From: Dallia pectoralis
Lineage: Eukaryota; Chordata; Actinopteri; Esociformes; Umbridae
DNA length: 64,000 nt
NCBI GenBank assembly: GCA_029465975.1
Contig: CM055760.1
Coordinates: 6,189,813 to 6,253,812 of the forward strand
Direction: 5' to 3'
Shown piece after piece: positions 46,526 to 58,500 of this stretch. The translations under genes and the position numbers were made by a program. Positions within the stretch are counted from its first letter, which is position 1; every line of letters begins with the position of its first letter. The notes under the pieces were generated by a model, which worked only from the letters and a program-made list of their open reading frames with translations, searched no databases and had not been told where the DNA came from.

Positions 46526-49500
46526 ATGAAGCTCAAGGAGGTCAACCGCACAGCCATCCAGAGCTGGAGCCCAGCCCAGCACCATCCTGTGTATCTGGCG
46601 GCAGGTGTGTGTTTTCCTGTCTTTTACCCATAGATGAGCATCTCAAACATGCACAATCACAATTTATGGGGTTGTGCTGCAACTTCCCTATTTGTGTTTT
46701 ATGTTGTTAGGTTGCTGGTGTAGCTATTGTCTATGTTGGTTTCAAACTGACCAAAGAAGACATTAACTGTAACAAATGTTATCAGCTGGAAGATGTTTGT
46801 GCTTTAAGTAGCCATAATAAGAAGTTGTTGAAATCCTTGAAATGAACAAAACATACGGACAATGGCATTCCGCTGAGACGTTGTGTATCTGCCATCCGGA
46901 CAGCATTTTAATTAGTCGACCCGGTCCGTTGTGACTGACCCTTCATTTGTCTGTCTCTGCGGCCAGGTACGTCAGCCCAGCAGCTAGATGCGTCTTTCAG
47001 CACCACTGCCTCTCTGGAGATCTTTGAGCTGGACCTGGCTGAGCCTTCGCTAGACATGAAACTCCGCGGAGCATACTCCTCCTCCCACAGGTAGAGTAAC
47101 CCCAGCATCGATCTTAACCCCAAACCAGGTCCGAGGACGTTTTCTCTCAGTGCAATCCGAGGCGATTTGTATTTCTCCAGTGGTCAAGGAGATGCAGGCA
47201 TGGAGTAGTAGTTGTAAAAAATAGTTCTGGTCAAAACAGCTTATTTTTCAACTTAGAGTACGGCTCTTTTTTCAACTTAGAGTATAACATAATTTGGGTT
47301 ACAGCACCGGGAATCAGAGCAGAACAGTAGGCCGCCACACAAGTCTTCTCTACATATGTGCGTATTTATCGTAGCTCACGCTTATGTTCACCAGGTACCA
47401 CAAGCTGGCGTGGGGTCCCCACGGAATGGACGCCGAGGGTCTCCCGTCTGGCGTGCTCATCGCCGGGGGAGAGAACGGCGACGTCATCCTGTACGACCCA
47501 GCCAAGATCATTGCCGGGGACAGCGATGTTGTGATCGCTCAGAGCGTCAGACACAGCGGGCCGGTCAGGGCTCTGGACGTCAACTCCTTTCAGGTACTTC
47601 TTGTCACTGTTACTGAACGGGATCAGCGTTCAGTAACGTCCACGTGGCTTTGTTACTGTGTACTACACTTGCTTGGTTTTTTAAAGAAATATCTCTCATC
47701 GCGCTTTTGAGTTTTGTTTTCTCGGAAACACAATGTATTGGTCACTTTTTTGGATTGAGAAGTTTTTGTTGGCTGGTCTAACAAATCTGCCCTGGGTTTC
47801 TGAGTGTGTTTCGGATACGGCGCTTACTGTGTGACTGTGGGTTAGTCATAATGCATTGGTTTGGTCTTTCATTCCCCAGACAAACCTGGTGGCGTCAGGA
47901 GGTAACGAATCAGAGATCTATATCTGGGACCTGAACAACTTTGGCTCCCCGATGACGCCTGGTCCGAAAACTCAGGTGAGACCCATTTCCCTGTGTGTTT
48001 TTTTTAAGACGTACAGAAGCATGAACCTTTACTTTACTATTTCTGGCAATTCTTTCATGGCTGACCCTGTCTGGTCCGGTATGTTAATAGCAGAGGATTA
48101 TATTCAATAACCAGGCTGTTTATTTCAGCCTTTGGAAGACATCAGCTGCGTGGCTTGGAATAGACAGGTCCAACACATCCTGGCCTCCGCTAGTCCCAGC
48201 GGTCGTGCCTCTATCTGGGATCTCCGCAAGAATGACCTAATCATCAAAGTCAGCGACCATAGCAACAGGGTGCGTAGCAACACCGGCATATCTTATGTTT
48301 TTCTGTCAAAAGGCTATGTCACGTTGATCTTCTACTTCATAAAGGCTTTCCTGGGCCTGTTGCTTTATGTAAACTCTGTTGCTGGCTTTAATATCTGTCT
48401 GTCAGTCGAGTTTAACAAACGCTACTCTGACCGTTTTTTTTTTTCATTCTGAGGTAAACTGCTTCCTGGAAGCCATTAAATGTGTAAGGTTGTGGTGGAG
48501 CCTCCAGTAGATTTGGAATGATAGTGTCCTTTTGCACAATATGTTTTTTGTTTTAGCATAGTTTAATTCCATGTGACAGATGGGCAGGGCGTTAACCATC
48601 CAAGATTTGACTAAACAAATTACGATTTGTGTGTTTGTTTGGTGTGTGTGTGTGTGTGCTTGTTCAGATGCGCTGCTCTGGGCTCGAGTGGAACCCGGAG
48701 GTAGCTACTCAGCTGGTTCTGGCCTCGGAGGATGACAGGATGCCAGTGATCCAGATGTGGGACCTGCGCTTTGCCACCTCCCCCCTCAAAGTCCTGGAGA
48801 ACCACACACGGTAACCAGACAGACCGTCCATCTGGTATTCGTTCTTATCATGTGTTCGGTCCTGATAGGCTGGCTGTACTGGTCTTGGTGAGAGAAGCGG
48901 CCCTGCCTACAAGGACATATAAACATTCAACCATCAGACGCTATGCACCTAATTCATGTGTACTACTTAGGAAAAACCAGCGCTTCATAGGTTTTAAAGG
49001 TTCTACACAAACAAGGACTTTCCCCTCCATTATAATATCAGAATATATTCACAATATATCTGCGGTGATGGTGGTATAGTGTATCACGTTATCAATTACC
49101 TCGCCGGTGCTGTAAAGTCTGCCTATTCAAGGTTGTTTATTAGAATGACAGTGCTGTATGTGGTGTGGATAAGCAGCAATGTGGAAATTCCTGTTATTTC
49201 CTGGCTGCTACCTGCCAGACCCATTTACTGAGTATTGCAAGGAATTCTAATAGTAGTTTGAGAAACAGAATAAAAAAACAAAATTCAGAATAAATATAAG
49301 TGTAATATAAAAATAAGTTGTACTTTTTTCACTGAGTAAAATGCAAATCAATTTATGACTTATTTCAAATGTGTTATTCTGGATTTTGTTATTCTGTCTC
49401 TCACTGTTCAAATAAACCTACCGTCAAAATAATAGACTGATCATGTCTTCGTCAGTGGGCAAATGTACAAAATTGTCAGGGGATCAAATACTTTCTTCCT

Positions 49501-52500
49501 TCCCTGTGTATGGTTTTACAGCCTTTAAAAACAATTACATTTCTTTCCCAACAGAGCAGTGCTTATTGTGGTCTTTCACAACATGCTTATTGTGATAACA
49601 GTTGGCACACCCAAGACTCCAAACTAACAGCAACTGCCAAGCAGATTTCACTGCTTCAGGGCCGTTCTAACGAGTATGTTATGTGTTCAGGGGTGTTCTG
49701 GCTATTGCCTGGAGTGTTGCTGATCCCGAACTGCTGCTGAGTTGTGGAAAAGACAACCGAATCCTCTGTTGGGACCCCAACACTGCCGAAGTGAGTGTTT
49801 GGTTACACACACACACATCTCTTAGCATGGTCCCTAAATACAGACTGTATCCCTCTTAATAAGTATAATTACTGACAGTCATACACACCTTAAATTAACC
49901 AGACACCCTGTACCCGTTTGTCTCTGAACGGGCCTTTTCTGTTCTGCCTCCTCTCCAGGTGCTGTATGAGCTTCCTACCAGCACCCAGTGGTGCTTCGAT
50001 ATCCAGTGGTGCCCCAGAAACCCGGCGGTGCTGTCTGCCGCCGCCTTCGACGGCCACATCAGCGTGTACTCCATCATGGGAGGCAGCAGTCAGGCTGTCA
50101 GCCAGGAACAGGCCAACACGGTGGGTTCAGCGACCACCGGACAGGAAACCAGAAGTCAGACCCTTTAGAAGGAAACGTCCACGTGAACAACTACATGGTT
50201 CGTTTAACTAGGACGTCGGAACACTATTAACGGTGCCGCTCTCTGTTCCAGATGTCGACGTCGTTCGGCAACATGGATCCGTTCGGCATGGGTCAGAACC
50301 TGCCCCCCCTGCAGCTTCCCCAGGCTCCGATCAACCATGCCGCCCTCACGCCGCTCAAGAAACCCCCCAAGTGGCTCCGCAGGCCTGTGGGAGCCTCCTT
50401 TGCGGTGAGACTCGTCTTCTCTTAATACTGTTCTCCGTCTGCTGGTTGGGTTCCTTGATTGCAGATGGACAACAGTCACGTTCTCTCTGGTTCATCTGTC
50501 TCTCCTGGCTCCTTGGAGACACAGTCCTAATAAATAGGCCAATAACCTCCCTCCCTGAGCTTGCTAGTGTATTTAAATGCTTGTCCTCTCTCTGTTCTTT
50601 CCTAGTTTGGTGGCAAGCTGGTGTCATTGGAGAACATCAAGCCCAGCCCAGACCAGCCTCAGCAGCCCGCCGCTCACGTGGTTCGCATTAGTCAAGTTGT
50701 CACGGAGACCACCTTCCTGGAGCGCTCGGCCCAGCTGCAGTCCACGCTGGCGGATGGAGGCTTCGCCGACTTCTGCCGCAAGAAGGTTGACGCGGCCCGT
50801 AATGAGTTTGAGAAGACGGTCTGGGCCTTCCTGAAGGTAGGGATGGCAACATGGACTTCTGTTGGTTTAGGCGAAATGTTTGTCTCTCGCTGTACGGCTG
50901 CTTTTACACTTGTCCCTTTGGGTTCTCAGGTGAACTTCGAGAACAACGCCCGTGGAAAATATCTGGAGCTTTTGGGATACAAGAAAGAGGAACTAGCGGC
51001 TAAGGTCGGAGTGCAATGCTGTCTGTCTGACATGTCTGAGTGCAATGCTGTCTGTCTGACATGTCTGAGTGCAATGCTGTCTGTCTGACATGTCTGAGTG
51101 CAATGCTGTCTGTCTGACATGTCTGAGTGCAATGCTGTCTGTCTGACCTGTATGTATGACCTGTCTGATGGATTTTAACAGCAGTTTCTCCTGTCTTTGG
51201 TTGACAGATTGCAGCAGCTTTAGAGGGAAAACCAATTAAACCAGAGGAGGTAAGCAATTTTATGTGCATCAGAAACACGATATGAAGTATAATTTGTTTC
51301 CTGTGAAAAGACTATAACCAACCGGGCATCTGAAGGTTCAATATGTGGTCAACTAGATGCTGAGGCAGTGTTCGTGTGTGTGTATTCGTGTGTGTGTGTG
51401 TGTGTGTGTGTGGCGTTAGTTTCATAGTTCATACAACCAAGTCTATGGTGGGTTTAAAAACTCTAACATGACAATTTCACAATTTGCCAATTGTTCCTGT
51501 GACATTGAGTAGGAAGTAAGAAAAGGGTGAATCGTGTTTCTGACTCGTTACAGATCGATATGATTTGAGCGTCACATGTCAATCTTACCTTGCTGTTTGA
51601 TGATTTGTTAACGCTATTGAATTGCTAAAATTGAAGAAGATTTAGTGATGTTTATGTTAATTAACCTTTAATAAAGCTAACGGTACTAATATTAATTCAA
51701 GCCTTTAACATGAATGGACATTATCGGTATTCTAACACGGTTCCTAACATGCCAATGATTCTGTTGAATGTGTTTTAACTATTCTCAATTTACTGCTCTC
51801 TGCGGAACTGTGTAAATGTGTCACTCCTCTCTTGTGCGGTGTAAATGTGTCACTCCTCTCTATACGTCTTTTACTCCTCTCCTGCTCCTCTCTTGTGCTG
51901 TGTAAATGTGGGCAGCACACCCCTGATCCTGCCACTGGACCTGAACCAAAGCTATTGCCAGAACCCATTCCTTCTATCGCGCTCAGCGCTGACCCAGAGG
52001 ACCCTTTGCTTCAGCCTGCCCCCCAGCCCAAACCTGATCCCCATCCAGAGACGGAGCTTGCCCTCCCGCTAAGCTGTGGTCTTTTGCCTCCTTCTGATCC
52101 AATGCCTGTCCCCTTATCTGTCCCGACGCTTGAGCCCAACGCTGACCCCCTTCTCCTTGTCGCGGACGTTGCTCACGAGCCCCGGTCTGACCGTACTCTA
52201 GCCACCCCAGCCGACCTCCGGGTCACACCTGGTGCCTTTGACCCGTTGGACATCCAGCCTATTTCTCAGTTGAACCAAGTTTCCTTACAGCCTGATTCTG
52301 GGTTGGACCAGTATGGTGACCTGTCTGATGAACAGCCTGGTCTCCACCTAACCAACATGGCTCCTCCTCCTGTCTCCACCCTGCAGCCTCCCACAGATCT
52401 CTCGCCCCAAGTTAAGTTAGACGACGGTGCCGACACTCTTCTCCCGCGAGCGGCACAACAGGAACTGGCTCCGGAATTAGAACTGGAAGATCAGTTTGAC

Positions 52501-55500
52501 CTCATCGCCGCTGGGAACCTCCAGCCGCTAGGGGAGCTCGATGTGACCGGAGCTCTGGATCCAGTGGAAGCAGACGTAGACCTGACGGAGTCCGCTGACC
52601 CAGAGGCTGAGGCCGGACCCGTCATAGAGGAACAGACGGTGGAGGAGGAGATTCCTCTGGAGGAGGTACCTTCCCCTCGGTCCATCCCAGAGAGTGGTAC
52701 ACTGTTTCTGTGACCACACCCCCTGTTATCGCACTTCCCCACCTGGCCGGTCACCCATTGGTTCTTACATTTCCACACTAATGCTGTTACACTGCTCTCA
52801 CATCGTCTATCATCTCTAACGTTGGTGCTTGATTTAATTTCATGAATTCATGTTCTCTTGGGGGTTGTTGTTTGAATGTATGTGCGGCTCTCTGTGACCG
52901 TAGGCCTTATATGGGGCGTGTGGAGGTACAGTGTTTGACGTTGTTGTGCTTTTGACTGAAACCTGAAATCGTGATCTAAATTTCAACAGGTAACTTATGC
53001 AGTGGTTGCAATTATACTCCCGCTCATGTGAGGGCGCTGCTCACAGTCAAATCCCGTTGAAAAACCCATTCTGTTTTATCAGGAGCCAGCCGAACCAGTG
53101 GAAGAGCAGCTGGAGGCTAACCTTCCAGAGGGGCTTCCAGAACCGGCTCCAGTTCCCAAGGGAGTTGACCTCCGTATCAGTCAGGGTAAAGATCAGTTTA
53201 TCTCCATCTGCCTTTTGACTTGGTTGTAGTTTATGGCTGACGGTGTACTAGTGTTTTGTTGAAGTGTATTAAATAACCAGTCGTCGGTTCGTCCGTCAGA
53301 CGTGGACAGCCTGATCACGCAAGCCCTGCTGACCGGCGACTTCGAGGGCGCGGTGGAACTCTGTCTCCATGACAACCGCATGGCCGACAGCATCATCCTG
53401 GCCATCGCCGGAGGGGTGGAGCTTCTGAAGAAAACACAGCAGAAGTATTTCACCATGACCCACAGCAGGATCACTAAGGTAGAACTCACTGCCATTTGAG
53501 TCATGCACATGCCAACATGTAGTATTCCAGAATGTACCGCCTAAATGTAGTTTTCTATAAATGCAGAACGGAAATACCATAACGGCTCCGTGAAGAGCTT
53601 CTAACCTCAACGCTTCTGTTTTACTCCAATTTCAACGATTATCATGAACGTAACCTCCGGGATCAATGTGTTGACTGTGGTATGAATTATGGATCACGTC
53701 GGTTCCACGGTATTAATATTGTATCGTTTGATTTGTCGTTGCCGGGCAGCTGATCAGTGCCGTGGTTACGGAGGACTGGCGTGACGTACTGCAGACCTGT
53801 GATCTACAGAACTGGAAGGAGGCTCTGGCAGCGGTGATGACCTACGGCCATCCTGATGAGTTCTCCTCCCTGTGTGGTACGAACTGATACCCCCCGCTGC
53901 CTCGCTCTCACGTGCTTTTATTCAGGGATTGTCTTTCACTTACTCGCCTTTCCTTTCCGTTTGTGCTGTTTTTTGCATCTTCCGGCCGGGCCGTGCACGT
54001 TTTCATGTGCTCCTGTTTCTGCAGACCTGCTCGGCTGCAGACTGGAGGCTTCGGATGACGAGCGTCTGCAGACTCGCGCCTCCCTGTGTTACATCTGCGC
54101 CGGCAACGTGGAGAAGCTGGTGTCCTGCTTGACGGACGAACAGGACGAACACTGCCCCCTGTCTCTGCAGGTGCCTCAGTCCGTCCAGTCTCTGTTTCTC
54201 TCTCACATAAGACGTGTGTTTTCCTCTAGGCTAATGTGTTCTCTGTGTTACGGCAGGACCTGATGGAGAAGGTAGTGGTTCTGCGCAGGGCCGTGGACCA
54301 GAACCCGGCCTCCGGTCCCACAGCCATGGGACGTCTTCTGGGTGAGAAGATGAGTCAGTACGCGAGCCTGCTAGCCTCCCAGGGCTATCTCACAACCGCC
54401 ATAGCATACCTGCCCCACGACACAGATCAGGTCAGAGACGCGCCCACACACACATTATACTTCTGCCCGCCAATCCTCTTTGGACCTGAATCAGAGCATC
54501 TGTTCTACTAGTTGTGTTTCTATGGTGTTGTCTCCGCCTCTAGGTTGCGGTGCAGCAGCTGCGTGACCGTCTCAGCCGAGCTCTGGGTCAACAGGCTCTG
54601 TTCTCAGCCCCGACACCTGTAGCCCAGGTCCAGCCACAACCCCCGATCCGCCAGCTCTCCGGGGGCCAACACAGGCCGCTCTTCACCCCGGCCCAGCCGC
54701 CCATGGTACCCCAGCAGCCCACTCCGGTACCAGCCCCAGCACCAACCTCTATCCCGGCACAGCAGCAGTACTACCAGCCGGTATGGAACCAGCCCCTAAA
54801 TGTTTGCCGGTCCTCAGTAACCGACCCAGTCTGCGCGTCTGGGGTTTATTCACGCTGGGGCATTTGTCCTTCATGTTGGCTCTGAGGGGGTTTCTGATGT
54901 GTGGTTTCTGTTGTGGCACCTCCATCGTCTGGTTGTCATTGGTGTGTTTGTGTTCTCCAGGTGAGGTCTGCCACTACAGTGACCTCCTGGAGTAACCAAA
55001 CCCCCACTGCTCTTCCCAGTGCCCCTCCTCTAGGCCCCGCCGTCCCTAAGCCCCAGGTACACACACGCAGGCCCTCGCTGTGATCACACACACACACGTC
55101 TGTAATACACTGCCAGCTTGGTTTCTACTGTTTCGACTGGTGTCCAATGGTCACACGCCCTGGGTTGTTCCTCCTGACCTTGTAATTTGTGTTGGTATGT
55201 CTTCCATGTGCTTTCCCCTGGCCTGTAATGCCTTTAATCTCCGCACCTTGTTGATAATCCTGTATGCTTTTCAAATTCAGTTTTTACTTGAGAGTGTATT
55301 ACTTATGTCGTCTTTATCTATGCTGGTACAGTTGGACTTGGCACAGAGGATTCAGGCCCTCACCGGAGCCTTACTCGCTTACGTCCACTGAGTTGGACGA
55401 ATTGCTGGCTGTATTTATCTGCCTTCCTCCTGCTGCTGTTTCCCCACACACTGGCGTCTATCTCTGTTTCCCCACACACTCGCGTCTATCTCTGTTTCCC

Positions 55501-58500
55501 CACACACTGGCGTCTATCTCTGTTTCCCCACACACTGGCGTCTATCTCTGTTTCCCCACACACTGGCGTCTATCTCTGTTTCCCCACACACTGTCGTCTA
55601 TCTCTGTTTCCCCACACACTGGCGTCTATCTCTGTTTCCCCACACACTGGCGTCTATCTCTGTTTCCCCACACACTGGCGTCTATCTCTGTTTCCCCACA
55701 CACTGGCGTCTATCTCTGTTTCCCCACACACTGGCGTCTATCTCTGTTTCCCCACACACTGGCGTCTATCTCTGTTCCCCACACACTGGCGTCTATCTCT
55801 GTTTCCCCACACACTGGTGTCTATCTCTGTTTCCCCACACACTGGCGTCTATCTCTGTTTCCCCACACACTGGCGTCTATCTCTGTTTCCCCACACACTG
55901 GCGTCTATCTCTGTTTCCCCACACACTGGCGTCCATCTCTGTTTCCCCACACACTGGCGTCCATCTCTGTTTCCCCACACACTGTCGTCCATCTCTGTTT
56001 CCCCACACACTGGCGTCCATCTCTGTTCCCCACAAACTGGGGTATATCTCTGTTCCCCACAAACTGGGGTATATCTCTGTTCCCCACAAACTGGGGTATA
56101 TCTCTGTTCCCCACAAACTGGGGTATATCTCTGTTCCCCACAAACTGGGGTATATCTCTGTTCCCCACACACTGGGGTATATCTCTGTTCCCCACACACT
56201 GGGGTATATCTCTGTTCCCCACTCTGGGGTATATCTCTGTTCCCCACACACTGGGGTATATCTCTGTTCCCCACACACTGGGGTATATCTCTGTTCCCCA
56301 CACACTGGGGTATATCTCTGTTCCCCACAAACTGGGGTATATCTCTGTTCCCCACAAACTGGGGTATATCTCTGTTCCCCACAAACTGGGGTATATCTCT
56401 GTTCCCCACACACTGGGGTATATCTCTGTTCCCCACAAACTGGGGTATATCTCTGTTCCCCACAAACTGGGGTATATCTCTGTTCCCCACACACTGGGGT
56501 ATATCTCTGTTCCCCACACACTGGCGTCCATATCTCAACCTGAACCCTAATATCATGTCACTGCTCCGTCCCACCTGTATCCCCACACCCGCTGGTCACT
56601 TTCTGCTCCAGTAGTGGTGTTCGGGTCGCCCCCTGAACACCACACAGCTCATTCAGATACTCAGACTTATCATGAAAGGGGACCAGGAACATATCCCCGG
56701 TTACTTCCTGCTTTTCCTGAAGTTGTATTGTTATCTAGACTACATGTCAGGGAATGAGCCCCCCCCCAATATGAGTGTCTTATAAAAGGTTTTCAATGTA
56801 ATTTGTAATGCCGCCCTTTAGTGTGTGGGTGAGTGTGTGTGATGTCATTTCCTGTGTTTGTCCTGTCTTTATGCAGGCTGAACCGACATCCCCCGTGTAC
56901 GGTGCACCTCCCCCTGGGTCTGCACCTCCCCCTGGGTCTGCACCTCCCCCTGGTTCTGCAGCTCCCTCGGCTTCTTCATCCGCCGCGTATCCTCCTATGT
57001 TCTCCCATCAGTATCAGCGTAAGGCTTTCCTATTGTCAATACCACTTCCAGGTTAAACGTTCCCTGTTAACTGGCAGGTAAAATGGCTGAGCACCCGTGT
57101 GTGTGGAGCACCAGTGTGTGAACTCTGTTCCTCCAACTGGTGTCTAGTGTTCAGCCTGCCCATGCAGGAGATAGCTTTGGGTATTTTCACCTCAGGTTGT
57201 CGGACTTCAAGTACAGTTGGATTCCTTCAATGCTTCATTGTCAAAATTCAAACCATCGCCCATTTTCCAGTTTCTCTCTCTTTGGAATGTTCTCTGCTAA
57301 GTAGTTGAGCTGTAGCCGTACACAGCGATGTTTCGGTGTGTTAAACATCGTCCTAAAATGTTATATGACAATGTTAACCCTTTCTGCATGATGTTTCATC
57401 CTGAAAAGGATTTCCTCCATACCTGATATGTCTCTACATTTCCAAATGCTTGTGAATGACGTTCTAACGAAGTTGAAGCATTTTCTCTCTGTTGTTACAA
57501 TGCATAGTCAACATTAACTGAGAATGACGCTTCCTGAACTGTTAGAAATAGGGAAGCATGTTACCACATTCCAACACGACAGCAGGTAGTGAAACAGGAA
57601 CTACATGACTAATGCATGCTGTTCTTTCTCCTGTTGAACCCTCAGCCTACCCTCCAGCCAGTCAGTACCGCCCTGACACTGGTGGCCCATCTATCTATTC
57701 ACCTCTTCAATACTCTGCGCCTCCTCCTCCCTCTTTCTGCTCCTCACCTGAAGCCCCGGCTCCGGGCTTCATGCCCCAGTTCACTCAGCAACCCCTCTAC
57801 CCACCCCCTTTCACGGGCCAGCCTGTGCCCTCTCCTCCATCGTCTCAGCCTCCTTTCTCTCCTGCTGTCTCCTCCCCCTTCTCTCCTCACTCTTCTGGAG
57901 CGTTTTTCCAACATGGTGGACCGGGGTCACCAGCCTCGTACATGCCGCCCTCCCTACCAGCCGGATTCTCAGGTACACGACCTGATACCGCCTCCCGCCT
58001 GGTCCCGGCCTCTCAGAGAACAGGTCCGCACTGGCCACGCCCCTTTCAACACGGCAATACTCGTTTATGGGGGGTTCTCGCTTCAGCAGCTGCACCGCGA
58101 ATAACCCGTAGGGTCGAAGCGATGCATTTAGACCGGTTCAGTTTCGCCGCGGTTTCGTTTTGAAACGTCAGCCGGAATGTCTTCCCTTACATGTGTGTCC
58201 CGGTGGAGGATGTGATGGAGCTGGTGTTAATGTTGGAAGTGAGAGCAGCTGTTCAGACAGCAAATGTAAGGTCACGTGGCCTTGTGTCTGCTCAGTGCCA
58301 ACGCACACAGACAGCCTTCAGATATTCAACAGCTGCCCTTCTCTCACACCTCTCTCCCTGGGTAAGGAAAGCTGAGCTAGCATTTCTCATCAGGCACATG
58401 TTTGTCCTCTGGGATGGGCCAAGTGTGAGCGTGTTGTTAGCGTGACCTTGTTATATCACACGGGACTTTGTTAATGGGACACAATTTAGGGAGGGGGACA

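Noticed and set aside
55264..56614. 428-codon and other frames of repeated SISVSPHTGVYLCFP-type units
   Set aside because: They are readings of the sec31a intron 20 minisatellite and lie between two exons fixed by homology.
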